This document shows positions 38,358 through 47,800 of a stretch of 64,000 nt of DNA, piece by piece. The DNA comes from Flavobacterium galactosidilyticum. GTDB lineage: Bacteria; Bacteroidota; Bacteroidia; Flavobacteriales; Flavobacteriaceae. The notes under the pieces were generated by a model. The model saw nothing but the letters and a program-made list of their open reading frames with translations, searched no databases and was not told the DNA's origin. The DNA is taken from NCBI RefSeq assembly GCF_020911945.1, contig NZ_CP087135.1, positions 1,972,001 to 2,036,000 on the forward strand, written 5' to 3'. A program made the position numbers and the translations under genes. Numbering within the stretch: position 1 is the stretch's first letter; each line of letters opens with the position of its first letter.

Positions 38358-38804
38358 TTACATTCTCATTAAGAAATTTTCTTTGTTTAAGCCAGAAGTG
38401 TGGTATTGCCAATTGATGGTTACTATTTCTGAAAGAATCTTTTTTAATTTTTCAAAATCATTTGGTTTTTTTATGTAAATATTCGCACCATTTATAAAAG
38501 TTTCTTCTATATGGTCCTCTGAAGAAGAAGTCGAATAAATTGCTATTGCTATATCATTTAACTTTTCATTTTGTTTGATTTCCAATAAACATTCAACACC
38601 ATTCTTTCTAGGCATGTTTAAATCCAGAAAAAGTACATTTGGCAAAATAGAATCGTCATCGTTTAAATAATCCATTAAGGCTACACCATCATTGAAAGTT
38701 TGCACTTTAGTATTTATTCTTAATTCATCGAAAGCTTCTGTAAAAAACAATCTATCATCTTCATCATCGTCTGCAAGGCAAATGTTTATGTATTCGGTAG
38801 TCAT
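38358..38804 (-). CDS. Single-domain response regulator
   Basis: 148 residues, receiver domain only. Acidic pocket LADDDED, phospho-acceptor Asp61 in VLFLDLNMPRKNG, then the conserved Ser/Thr (IYSTSS) and Lys (IKKPNDF) residues. It belongs to the Rcp1-like group commonly paired with CHASE3/PAS kinases. The one-base gap to the kinase gene makes partnership very likely. With no output domain it may act through protein contact or phosphorelay. Confidence 0.94.
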   Translation of the reverse strand: MTTEYINICLADDDEDDRLFFTEAFDELRINTKVQTFNDGVALMDYLNDDDSILPNVLFLDLNMPRKNGVECLLEIKQNEKLNDIAIAIYSTSSSEDHIEETFINGANIYIKKPNDFEKLKKILSEIVTINWQYHTSGLNKENFLMRM

Positions 38805-38820
38805 ATTGGTAACGGTTTAG

Positions 38821-39381
38821 CTATTGTTTTTTATTTGATAACTCTCTTCTTTTTGCTATTATTCGCTGAAAAGCAGACGGAGTCATTCCTGTTGTATGTT
38901 TAAATTGTGTGCTCAAATGGGCTACACTAGAATAATTTAATTGAATTGATATTTCAGTTAGATTAAGCGGCGTATTGATCATTAACTGTTTCGCCAGCTC
39001 GATTTTTTGAATAATAATAAAGTTTTCAATAGAAGTATAGGTTACTTCCGAGAAAACATTAGATAAATAAGCATAACTAAGATTTATTTTATCCGCTATA
39101 TACACGGAGCTTTTTATGTTTAATGGTCGGTCACTGTGAACCATTTCAACGATGGTGTCTTTTATTTTCTGAACCAAAACACTTTTTTGATTCTCAACTA
39201 TCTCTATGCCATATTCGCTAAAAGCACTAGTCAGTTCCGCAATTTTTGCAGAAGGCACTTTTTCTAGGAAATTGAATTCACCAAAACCAACAATATTATA
39301 TTTAAATCCTAGTTCAGATAGCTTTTCCTGAACAATTTTTTTGGTGAGTTGCACATAGTCAAACTTCAAATATACTTTCAT
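38821..39381 (-). CDS. AraC-family transcriptional regulator
   Basis: 186 residues from MKVYLKFDYVQLTKKIVQEK. An upstream ATG at 39420 is in frame, but a likely -7 element (TATCTTTA) lies in that extension, so I prefer 39381. The N-terminal part (about 1-75) is a small domain seen in Bacteroidota AraC proteins. The C-terminus holds two helix-turn-helix units (IADKINLSYAYLSNVF and LNLTEISIQLNYSSVAHLSTQFKH). It heads an operon with a single-domain response regulator and a CHASE3 kinase, suggesting that the three form one signalling pathway. Confidence 0.88.
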   Translation of the reverse strand: MKVYLKFDYVQLTKKIVQEKLSELGFKYNIVGFGEFNFLEKVPSAKIAELTSAFSEYGIEIVENQKSVLVQKIKDTIVEMVHSDRPLNIKSSVYIADKINLSYAYLSNVFSEVTYTSIENFIIIQKIELAKQLMINTPLNLTEISIQLNYSSVAHLSTQFKHTTGMTPSAFQRIIAKRRELSNKKQ

Positions 39382-39420
39382 AAACCTTTGTTTAAAAGTA
39401 AAGATATAAAAATGTTCCAT

Positions 39421-39872
39421 TTAAATGCATTTTCATAAATAGTAGGTGAACTAATTTTTGCGAGTTGTATTCGTATTGCAATCTGTTTATTGAGCCGTTT
39501 CTATTTATTTGGACTTATTGTTTATTGATTATAAGGCGTTTAGTTTGTGTATTGTGCGTTCGGTTTCTTCCTTTTTTTAATTAGACAGTTGTTAATTTTA
39601 TTTTTTTTTAACATTAATTTTACTTTAACATTCGCTAATTTTTCACAAAAAGTACTATTTTTTGTAAGCAGAAATATTTTTGTAATTTACAATATTGTCG
39701 ATTGGAATAGGATTAGATTTTGCTATAATAATTCTATTGTTTTTTTTGATCCAAATTAAATTATTGATTACTGATGATGCCAATTCATATTCAGAAATCG
39801 TAGATTTCATTATTATAGTACAACTGCTATAATTTTATTTGAAAATTTCAAGGGTTATCGAGAGTATGTTTG
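39421..39872. other. Intergenic region upstream of pyrF
   Basis: Very AT-rich stretch between the divergent AraC regulator and pyrF. A 70-codon frame here (39547-39759) is rich in Phe/Ile/Asn and looks like translated AT-rich spacer. I see nothing else in it. Confidence 0.5.
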
Positions 39873-39880
39873 TAATTTTG
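39873..39880 (+). promoter_or_regulatory. -7 promoter box of pyrF
   Basis: TAATTTTG is an exact TAnnTTTG match, followed by CCGCAC at the expected transcription start. The pyrR promoter (53504-53511) has the same TTTGCCGCAC junction. The leader to ATG 39899 would be only about 14 bases. Confidence 0.6.
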
Positions 39881-39898
39881 CCGCACAACTACATAAAC

Positions 39899-40717
39899 AT
39901 GACAACACAACAACTAATTGAGCAAATCAAAATCAAAAAATCATTCCTAACTGTAGGATTAGATGTTGATTTAAGTAAAATCCCTACGCATTTATTAGCA
40001 GTAGAAGATCCTATTTTCGAATTCAATAAAGCAATAATTGATGCAACGCATGATTTGTGCGTTTCTTACAAGCCTAATACCGCTTTCTATGAAGCCTACG
40101 GTATAAAAGGCTGGATTTCACTGCAGAAAACAATCAATTACATCAACGATAATTATCCTGAAATATTCACCATTGCTGATGCAAAACGCGGTGATATTGG
40201 CAATACTTCTTCTATGTATGCCAAAGCTTTTTTTGAAGATTTAAATTTTGATAGCGTAACGGTTGCGCCATATATGGGTAAGGATTCTGTGGAGCCTTTT
40301 CTAGCTTTCGAAAATAAACATACCATTATGTTAGCATTGACTTCTAATGAAGGCGCCTTCGATTTCCAGACTTTAAATGTGGATGGAAAAGAAATGTACA
40401 AGCAAGTGCTGGAAACTTCTAAAACGTGGAAAAACTCAGAAAACTTGATGTATGTGGTAGGAGCAACTAAAGCTGAATATTTTACTGAAATCCGTAAAAT
40501 TGTACCCAATAGTTTCTTACTAGTTCCAGGTGTTGGAGCACAGGGAGGAAGCCTTTCAGAAGTATGTAAATACGGAATGAATACTAATGTTGGATTGTTG
40601 ATTAACTCTTCTAGAGGAATTATATACGCTTCAAATGGTACTGATTTTGCTGAAAAAGCAAGAGAAGAAGCCATGAAAATTCAACAAGAAATGGAGCAAA
40701 TTTTATCTAAAGTTTAA
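39899..40717 (+). CDS. pyrF: Orotidine 5'-phosphate decarboxylase
   Basis: 272 residues with start at ATG 39899 ([20 protein letters not shown]). An upstream in-frame ATG at 39839 would place the promoter inside the gene and adds non-conserved residues. This is the long (type 2) OMP decarboxylase group. The active-site motif [12 protein letters not shown] contains the catalytic Lys-Asp pair, and [10 protein letters not shown] and [10 protein letters not shown] form the phosphate site. It converts OMP to UMP, the last step of de novo pyrimidine synthesis. pyrR and pyrB are 14 kb away. Confidence 0.95.
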   Translation: MTTQQLIEQIKIKKSFLTVGLDVDLSKIPTHLLAVEDPIFEFNKAIIDATHDLCVSYKPNTAFYEAYGIKGWISLQKTINYINDNYPEIFTIADAKRGDIGNTSSMYAKAFFEDLNFDSVTVAPYMGKDSVEPFLAFENKHTIMLALTSNEGAFDFQTLNVDGKEMYKQVLETSKTWKNSENLMYVVGATKAEYFTEIRKIVPNSFLLVPGVGAQGGSLSEVCKYGMNTNVGLLINSSRGIIYASNGTDFAEKAREEAMKIQQEMEQILSKV

Positions 40718-40793
40718 ATTTTGCACTAACTTTTAAACTTTGTGTCTAAGCGACTTTGCGGCAAGAAGCAATGTGTTTAAAAACTAATAAAAA

Positions 40794-41603
40794 TTGAAAG
40801 TGAAAACGGTAGTAGATCAAATAGGCACTTCGCATTCCTTTGAAACTTCGCCCAAGCGAATCATTTCGCTTGTTCCATCTCAAACGGAATTGCTTTATGA
40901 TTTAGGTTTAGAAGATATGATTGTTGGAATTACTAAATTTTGCGTGCATCCATATCACTTTAAATCAACCAAAAAAAGAGTTGGTGGAACTAAAAAAGTG
41001 CATTATGAAAAAATCAGATTGTTACAACCTGATATAATTATTTGTAATAAAGAAGAAAACACACAAGAAATAGTTGAAGAATTGCGCAAGATCTGCACGG
41101 TTTGGGTAACTGATATTATTACAATTGAGGATAATTTTAAAATGATTACCGACTTTGGTCAAATCTTTAATTGCAGAACTGAAGCTCAAAAGTGGAACGA
41201 CAAATTAGCTTTTGGATTAGAGGACTTTAGAAATTTTATCAAAAATAAGAGTGAATCCAGGTGGAAAAAAGTCGCCTATTTTATTTGGAAAGATCCTTAT
41301 ATGGTAGCTGGAAATGACAATTTTATAAATGAATTATTAAAATTAAATCATTTTATAAATAGCTATCAAGACAAAGGAAGGTATCCGGAAATTGAGCTCG
41401 AAAATTTGAAATTAGAAAAGGATCTTGATTTGATTTTTCTTTCTTCAGAACCGTTTCCTTTTACGGAAGAGCATGCTTTAGAAATTAAAAAGTATGCTCT
41501 TCATGGTAAAACGTTTCTCGTTGATGGCGAAATGTTTTCTTGGTATGGAAGCAGGTTGCTAAAAGCGTTTTTGTACTTTAAAAAACTGCATCAAGAACTA
41601 TAA
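40794..41603 (+). CDS. BtuF-like helical-backbone metal/cobalamin-binding protein without signal peptide
   Basis: 269 residues from TTG 40794; GTG 40800 is an alternative. A stop codon at 40788-40790 prevents any longer frame, so no export signal can be encoded. SPKRIISLVPSQTELLYDLGL and VGITKFCVHP, then KVHYEKIRLLQPDIIICNKEENT, match the periplasmic-binding (PF01497/BtuF) fold, with WKDPYMVAGNDNFINELL in the second lobe. Relatives bind cobalamin or ferric siderophores for ABC import; a cytosolic form must do something else or be exported differently. It is 76 bases downstream of pyrF and convergent with a 45-codon gene. Confidence 0.8.
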   Translation: MKVKTVVDQIGTSHSFETSPKRIISLVPSQTELLYDLGLEDMIVGITKFCVHPYHFKSTKKRVGGTKKVHYEKIRLLQPDIIICNKEENTQEIVEELRKICTVWVTDIITIEDNFKMITDFGQIFNCRTEAQKWNDKLAFGLEDFRNFIKNKSESRWKKVAYFIWKDPYMVAGNDNFINELLKLNHFINSYQDKGRYPEIELENLKLEKDLDLIFLSSEPFPFTEEHALEIKKYALHGKTFLVDGEMFSWYGSRLLKAFLYFKKLHQEL

Positions 41604-41735
41604 TTCACAATCTTCAAGAACTAATTCCTCTTGTTTAAGAGTTGTTTCTTGCACTTCGAAATTTACTTCTGCAAGCTTTTGGTATTCTCTTTTCAATTTT
41701 TCTATTTCACTTTCCTCTTTCAATAATCCTTTCAT
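41598..41735 (-). CDS. Small 45-residue coiled-coil protein
   Basis: Translation: MKGLLKEESEIEKLKREYQK, then about 25 residues ending EELVLEDCEL. It is highly charged and predicted helical. The start resembles small Flavobacteriaceae proteins of the Lacal_2735 type (K-x-EKL-x-K-x-Y-x-KL), by pattern only. The case for a real gene is the promoter: TTG, 18 bases and TAAATTTG 16 bases before the start. Its stop overlaps the last codons of the convergent BtuF-like gene. Confidence 0.65.
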   Translation of the reverse strand: MKGLLKEESEIEKLKREYQKLAEVNFEVQETTLKQEELVLEDCEL

Positions 41736-41750
41736 GGTGTAATTTTTTTG

Positions 41751-41779
41751 CAAATTTACGTTTTACAATTATAAAACAA
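41751..41779 (-). promoter_or_regulatory. Complete promoter of the 45-codon gene
   Basis: On the minus strand TTG (41777-41779), 18 bases, TAAATTTG (41751-41758). Both elements match the Bacteroidota consensus exactly. The predicted start of transcription leaves a leader of about 10 bases. Confidence 0.65.
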
Positions 41780-41820
41780 TCTTTATTTTTTGTTAAGATT
41801 GGCTTTTAGATTTAAAGTTA

Positions 41821-41828
41821 TATTTTTA
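41821..41828 (+). promoter_or_regulatory. -7-like box of the alpha/beta hydrolase gene
   Basis: TATTTTTA, one base from TAnnTTTG, 13 bases before the GTG start, giving a very short leader. It is divergent from the promoter of the 45-codon gene. Confidence 0.4.
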
Positions 41829-41841
41829 CAAAAAAAAAGAC

Positions 41842-42627
41842 GTGATTAATTATTCCATTTATGAAAATAAAAACAGTGATCAATGGGTAACATTTGTTCA
41901 CGGTGCTGGTGGTAGCTCGTCTATTTGGTTCAAACAAATTCGGGATTTCAAAAAGCAGTACAATGTTTTGCTACTCGATTTACGCGGTCATGGTGAATCA
42001 AAAACTTCACTGAAAACAGCTTTCAAACAAAAATATACGTTCTCGGCTTTGGCCAATGATATTCTAGAAGTACTTGATTTTCTAAAAATAGAAAAATCGC
42101 ACTTTGTAGGTATTTCGCTAGGCACGATTCTAATACGACAGTTAGCTGAAATGTATCCTAGTCGAGTTCAGAGCATGATTATGGGTGGCGCGATCCTAAA
42201 AATGAATTTTAGATCACAAGTCTTAATGCGATTGGGGAATATGTTCAAATATGTATTACCATACTTAGTTTTATACAAATTTTTTGCATTTGTAATTATG
42301 CCTAAAAAAAGTCATAAACAATCGCGATTGCTATTTATAAATGAGGCTAAAAAATTGTACCAGAAAGAATTTATAAAATGGTTCAAACTTACGGCTGAAA
42401 TAAATCCAGTGCTAAAATGGTTTCGCCAAGTGGAATTAAATATTCCTACTTTATATGTAATGGGAGAAGAAGACTATATGTTCCTGCCATCAGTACGAAA
42501 AGTAGTGGAAAATCATTATAAATCATCACAATTATTTGTAATAGAAAATTGCGGCCACGTTGTAAATGTGGAACAACCTAATGCTTTTAATGCTGCGGTT
42601 CTTTCCTTTATAAATACTACTAAATAA
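41842..42627 (+). CDS. Alpha/beta-fold hydrolase
   Basis: 261 residues, GTG start. Oxyanion motif VHGAGGSSSIW, nucleophile elbow GISLG (Ser92), an acid in GEEDYMF and His239 in CGHVVNVEQP complete the catalytic triad of the MhpC/BioH-type superfamily. A lid region (about 120-190) is basic and hydrophobic. The substrate (ester, lactone or C-C bond) cannot be read. No signal peptide, so cytoplasmic. It is monocistronic and followed by a hairpin. Confidence 0.9.
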   Translation: MINYSIYENKNSDQWVTFVHGAGGSSSIWFKQIRDFKKQYNVLLLDLRGHGESKTSLKTAFKQKYTFSALANDILEVLDFLKIEKSHFVGISLGTILIRQLAEMYPSRVQSMIMGGAILKMNFRSQVLMRLGNMFKYVLPYLVLYKFFAFVIMPKKSHKQSRLLFINEAKKLYQKEFIKWFKLTAEINPVLKWFRQVELNIPTLYVMGEEDYMFLPSVRKVVENHYKSSQLFVIENCGHVVNVEQPNAFNAAVLSFINTTK

Positions 42628-42629
42628 AA

Positions 42630-42661
42630 AAATGCCCACATTTAAAAAATGCGGGCAATTC
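42630..42661. terminator. Hairpin between the alpha/beta hydrolase gene and purU
   Basis: TGCCCACATTT and AAATGCGGGCA form an 11-bp stem with one mismatch. On the minus strand it is followed by a good U-run (TTTTTTT), on the plus strand only by TTCTTT, so it may mainly end leftward transcription. Confidence 0.75.
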
Positions 42662-42956
42662 TTTAACTAACCAAAACCAAAATAATAAATAACCAGTTTA
42701 TTACTCTGCAAAGGTCAGACATAAGTCGGCATTTTGATGTTAATAATATGTTATTACTTTGTTGCACATAAGTTAAGTTTTTTTAACAAAATTGTACTAT
42801 GCTTGTTGAGTGGTTTTTAGCAGTGAGACAATCTCAAATTTTGATCAAGGTTATTTGTTTAAATTTTCTAAAATTGGAATTTTGTAAGTGAAAACAAGTT
42901 TTCCAGCTAAAAGAAAGCGTAGCTACTAGTAAAAAGGAAATGGTACTGTCATATAT
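42662..42956. other. Intergenic region between convergent alpha/beta hydrolase gene and purU
   Basis: About 295 bases without a coding frame. A possible -7 box (GACCTTTG, minus strand, near 42705-42712) upstream of the hairpin could drive a short RNA of about 75 bases; otherwise this is the purU 3' region. Confidence 0.3.
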
Positions 42957-43811
42957 TTAATAAAACACCACAGTTTTATTGTCATAGACCATTACTTTTC
43001 TTTCAGAGTGTAATTTTATTGCTCTTGCTAAAACGGTTCGTTCTAGATCCCTTCCTTTCATTATAAAATCATCAACTGAATTGATATGTGAAACTCTAGC
43101 GATATCTTGTTCGATTATTGGGCCTTCATCTAGTTCTTCGGTAACATAATGGCTCGTCGCACCAATGATTTTTACGCCCCGCTTAAATGCTGAATGATAC
43201 GGTTTTGCTCCTGGAAAAGCGGGCAAAAACGAATGGTGAATATTGATTATTTTATTCTTGTATAGTGAAATCAAATTTGGCGTAATGATTTGCATATAAC
43301 GGGCTAATACAATAAAGTTAATTCCGTATTTTTTTAATAATTCGGTTTGTTGTTTTTCGCCTACATCTTTGCAATCCTTTGTAAAAGGAACATGATAAAA
43401 CGGAATGTTAAATTGATCAGCAATAGGTTTTAAGTCCATATGATTGCTTATAATCAACGTGATTTCTATATTTAATTCACCAGCACTTTGACGTCCTAAA
43501 ATATCGTACAAACAGTGATTGTATTTAGATACAAACAAGGCCATTTTTGCTTTTATTTCTTTGTCGTAAAAGTTCCAAGTCATACCAAAATCTTTAGCGA
43601 TGGTTTGCTCAAAATCGGTTTTTATGGAGTCTAAAGAAATAGCGTTATTTGTAAATTCGCTTTCTAGACGCATAAAAAATACATTTTGCTCTATGTCAAC
43701 ATGCTGGTCGATGTAAGTAATATTTCCTTCTACCTTTGAAATGTAATTTGTAACTGCGGCAATAATCCCTTTTTGATCTTTACAGTGGATAAGTAGCGTA
43801 ATTTTTTGCAT
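42957..43811 (-). CDS. purU: Formyltetrahydrofolate deformylase
   Basis: 284 residues. An N-terminal ACT domain (about 1-80, LLIHCKDQKGIIAAVTNYI) precedes the formyltransferase/hydrolase domain. The catalytic Asn-His-Asp set is visible as NIHHSFLPAFPGAKPYHSAF and EELDEGPIIEQD. It hydrolyses 10-formyl-THF to formate and THF, which supplies formate for PurT and balances one-carbon pools. It is not linked to other purine genes here. Confidence 0.96.
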   Translation of the reverse strand: MQKITLLIHCKDQKGIIAAVTNYISKVEGNITYIDQHVDIEQNVFFMRLESEFTNNAISLDSIKTDFEQTIAKDFGMTWNFYDKEIKAKMALFVSKYNHCLYDILGRQSAGELNIEITLIISNHMDLKPIADQFNIPFYHVPFTKDCKDVGEKQQTELLKKYGINFIVLARYMQIITPNLISLYKNKIINIHHSFLPAFPGAKPYHSAFKRGVKIIGATSHYVTEELDEGPIIEQDIARVSHINSVDDFIMKGRDLERTVLARAIKLHSERKVMVYDNKTVVFY

Positions 43812-43849
43812 TTTAGTTGGTTGTTATTTGCGATAAATAAATGAGATAT

Positions 43850-44554
43850 CTATTTATCCTGCATTGCGAAAACTTTTTGCAGCAGCACCGAAGTTCTGGC
43901 ATTTATATTAGTTCTGATGTTTTTTTCCTCTACTGCGACCATTTTAAAAACGCCATTCATCGCTTGATTGGTAACATAATCCGTCAAATCCGGATTCACT
44001 TTATTCACTAATGGAATGCTATTGTATTTAGTAATAATATTGGCCCAAACTTTATCAGCACCCACTTTGGTAAATGAATTTTTAATCACAGGATTAAATT
44101 TTCCGTACAAAGCGGTCGAAGTGCTATTTTGTAAATAGCTAGTCGCTGAGTTTTGACTTCCCATCAAAATACCTCTCGCATCTGCAAATGACATGTTTCT
44201 CACCGCATCGACAAATATGGGAGTTGCTTCTTTTACAGCATCTTCTGCGGCACGATTCAACACTTTCAGACCTTCATCAGCTAATGAATTTAGGCCTAGT
44301 TTTCTCAATCCTGAATCTACTTTTCGTAATTCTTCAGGCAATAAAATTTTCACTAATTCATTTCGATAAAAACCGTCGGTAGTGGTCAATTTAGTTACTT
44401 GTTTCGAAATTCCATTATTCAGGGCTTCCTTTAGCCCTCCAGCAATATCAACACCGCCAATTCCTTGCGTCTGTGGAAATTGATTCATTACTTGTTGCAT
44501 TTCTGCACAACCAGATAGAGAAACAGCCACCATTAACATCAAAACCTTTTTCAT
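43850..44554 (-). CDS. DUF4197 lipoprotein
   Basis: 234 residues from MKKVLMLMVAVSLSGC, a lipoprotein signal with Cys16. An upstream ATG at 44602 is in frame, but its extra 16 residues spoil the signal peptide, so I prefer 44554. The body (LKEALNNGISKQVTKL, DARGILMGSQNSATSYLQ, VNPDLTDYVTNQAMNGVFKMV) matches the DUF4197 family, a helical periplasmic protein of unknown function. It is encoded 38 bases upstream of purU in the same direction and may be cotranscribed with it. Confidence 0.88.
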   Translation of the reverse strand: MKKVLMLMVAVSLSGCAEMQQVMNQFPQTQGIGGVDIAGGLKEALNNGISKQVTKLTTTDGFYRNELVKILLPEELRKVDSGLRKLGLNSLADEGLKVLNRAAEDAVKEATPIFVDAVRNMSFADARGILMGSQNSATSYLQNSTSTALYGKFNPVIKNSFTKVGADKVWANIITKYNSIPLVNKVNPDLTDYVTNQAMNGVFKMVAVEEKNIRTNINARTSVLLQKVFAMQDK

Positions 44555-44627
44555 CGTAATTTGTTTTATTATTAGTTCGCCTTTTGGCATTTGTAAAAAC
44601 ACTGCTTATTCAAAAACGAAGCCATAG

Positions 44628-44727
44628 TTTTTTTAGGAGCAGAAATCTTGTCTTTTTCATCACTTTTACTCCCGCTTTCAGCTGTATTCTCGCTGAAAAG
44701 GCAAGGGATGCCGCTACAATCAGGGCT
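44628..44727 (-). ncRNA. Flavo-1-like structured repeat, copy D
   Basis: On the minus strand it starts TAGCCCTGATTGTAGCGGCA and ends CTGCTCCTAAAAAAAC. The centre contains CTTTTCAGC/GCTGAAAG, a hairpin unlike those of the other copies, and an AT-rich insertion. It lies between the divergent DUF4197 and icmF genes, oriented with the former. Confidence 0.55.
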
Positions 44728-44829
44728 AAATAACAAAAATCTTTGGTATTTATGAACAAGCAGTCAAAAGTTCAAATAATTTTTAAAATAAAATTGTAAA
44801 TTGCACACTTAAATTATCATATTCATAAA

Positions 44830-47800
44830 ATGGAACAACAAAAACCATATATCCCTATTAATAAAGTAAGAATTGTAACCGCAGCAGCCTTGTTTGATGG
44901 CCACGATGCCGCAATTAATATCATGCGTCGAATTATTCAATCTACTGGTGTCGAAGTCATTCATCTAGGGCACGATCGCAGTGTAGAGGAAGTAGTTAAT
45001 ACGGCTATTCAGGAAGATGCTAATGCGATTGCAATCACTTCATATCAAGGTGGACATAATGAATATTTTAAATACATGTATGACCTGCTTCAAGAAAAAG
45101 GAGCGCCACAAATAAAAATATTTGGAGGTGGAGGTGGAGTAATTCTGCCTTCAGAAATTGCTGAATTGCAAGCCTACGGAATTACTCGTATTTACGCACC
45201 AGATGATGGGCGTGCTATGGGATTGCAAGGAATGATCAATGATTTAGTGCAAAAATCTGATTTTCCTACCGGCGATAAATTAAATAATGAGGTCGACGAA
45301 CTAGCATCAAAGAATCCTACAGCAATTGCACGAATTATATCTGCGGCAGAGAATTTCCCAGAGATAGCAAAGCCTGCTTTAGAAGCCATTCAGAAAATAA
45401 ATGAAAATTGCTCTATACCAGTACTTGGAATCACGGGAACAGGTGGGGCTGGAAAATCTTCATTGGTAGATGAATTAGTGCGTCGTTTTCTGATTGATTT
45501 TCCAGAAAAAACAATCGGTTTAATTTCTGTAGATCCATCAAAGCGTAAAACGGGAGGAGCATTATTAGGTGACAGAATCCGAATGAATGCAATCAATAAT
45601 CCTAGAGTTTATATGCGTTCGTTGGCAACACGTCAATCAAATTTAGCTTTGTCAAAATATGTTGCTGATGCCATACAAGTAATCAAAGCAGCGAAGTATG
45701 ATATTATAATTCTTGAAACTTCAGGTATTGGTCAATCTGATACCGAAATTATGGACCATTCGGATGTTTCTTTATATGTGATGACACCTGAATTTGGTGC
45801 CGCAACACAATTGGAGAAAATCGATATGCTTGATTTTGCTGATTTAGTAGCATTAAATAAATTTGATAAACGAGGTGCTTTAGATGCCATTCGAGATGTC
45901 AAAAAGCAATACCAACGCAATCATAACCTTTGGGATGTAAATCCAGATGAAATGCCTGTTTTTGGAACAATTGCTTCGCAATTCAATGATCCAGGAATGA
46001 ATACGCTTTACAAAGCGATTATGGATAAAGTCCATGAGAAAACAAATTCTGATTTGAAATCTACAATCCAAATCACGCGTGAAATGAGCGAGAAAATTTA
46101 TGTTATTCCGCCACACAGAACTCGTTATTTGTCAGAAATTGCCGAAAGTAATCGAAAATATGATGATACTGCGGTAAGTCAAGAACAAGTTGCTCAAAAA
46201 TTATATGGAATTTTCAAAACACTAGAAACGGTTTCTGGTAAAGTACCTACAATAAATAAAACCGGAATTGATGATGATTCGGTTTTGCCAAGTGCTCTAG
46301 AATTAGAAAAACAGGGCGCTACTGAAAATAAAATTTTCCTTAATCTTTTACTGAATCAATTCGAAAAAGTAAAAATGGATTTAGATCCTTACAATTGGGA
46401 AATCATATTGACTTGGAATGAGAAAGTAAATAAATATAAGAATCCGGTTTATACCTTTAAAGTTCGTGATCGCGAAATAAAGATGGCGACGCATACTGAA
46501 TCGCTTTCGCATTCTCAAATTCCAAAAATTGCTTTACCAAAGTACCAGGCTTGGGGCGATATTTTGCGATGGTGTCTACAGGAAAATGTTCCTGGAGAAT
46601 TTCCTTTTACCGCAGGTTTGTATCCTTTTAAGCGTGAAGGCGAAGATCCTTCTCGCATGTTTGCGGGTGAAGGTGGACCAGAACGAACCAACAAGCGTTT
46701 TCATTATGTAAGTGCTGGATTACCGGCAAAACGATTGTCAACAGCTTTTGATAGTGTTACTTTATACGGAAATGATCCACATATTCGTCCTGATATTTAC
46801 GGGAAAATAGGTAATGCTGGAGTTTCTATCTGTTGTTTAGATGATGCGAAAAAGCTATATTCCGGTTTCGATCTGGTTCATGCGATGACTTCGGTTTCGA
46901 TGACAATTAATGGACCAGCGCCTATGTTGCTTGGATTTTTTATGAATGCGGCGATAGACCAACAATGTGAATATTACATTAAAGAAAACAATTTAGAAAA
47001 AGAGGTTGAACTTAAAATCAACAAAATATACAAAGAAAAAGGGGTAGAGAGACCACATTATCAAGGGGATTTACCAGCAGGAAATAATGGTCTAGGTTTG
47101 TTTCTTTTAGGAGTCACGGGAGATCAGGTTTTACCTTTGGAAGTGTATAATGAAATAAAAGCAAGAACCTTATCGCAAGTTCGTGGTACTGTTCAGGCGG
47201 ATATTCTAAAAGAAGATCAAGCACAAAATACCTGTATTTTCTCCACTGAATTCGCGTTGCGATTGATGGGAGATGTACAGGAATATTTTATTGCTAAGAA
47301 CGTTAGAAATTTCTACTCAGTTTCAATCTCTGGTTATCATATTGCCGAGGCAGGAGCAAATCCAATTACACAGTTAGCTTTCACACTTTCTAATGGTTTT
47401 ACTTATGTGGAATATTATTTGAGTCGTGGAATGAGCATCAATGATTTCGGACCTAATTTATCATTCTTTTTCTCAAATGGTGTAGATCCTGAATATGCTG
47501 TAATTGGTCGTGTGGCGCGTAAAATTTGGGCGAAAGCCATGAAGAATAAATATGGCGCCAATGAAAGAGCGCAGATGTTGAAATACCATATTCAAACATC
47601 GGGACGTTCTTTGCACGCACAAGAAATTGATTTCAATGACATTCGTACCACTTTACAGGCTTTATACGCCATTTATGACAACTGTAATTCTTTGCATACC
47701 AATGCGTATGACGAAGCGATTACTACTCCTACAGAAGAGTCAGTACGTCGTGCTATGGCGATTCAGTTGATTATTAATAAAGAATTAGGTTTAGCCAAAA

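Noticed and set aside
39547..39759. 70-codon plus-strand frame before pyrF
   Set aside because: Very rich in Phe, Ile and Asn from AT-rich DNA, with no promoter or conserved pattern.
39839..39898. Upstream ATG start for pyrF
   Set aside because: The extra residues include the promoter and are not like other OMP decarboxylases.
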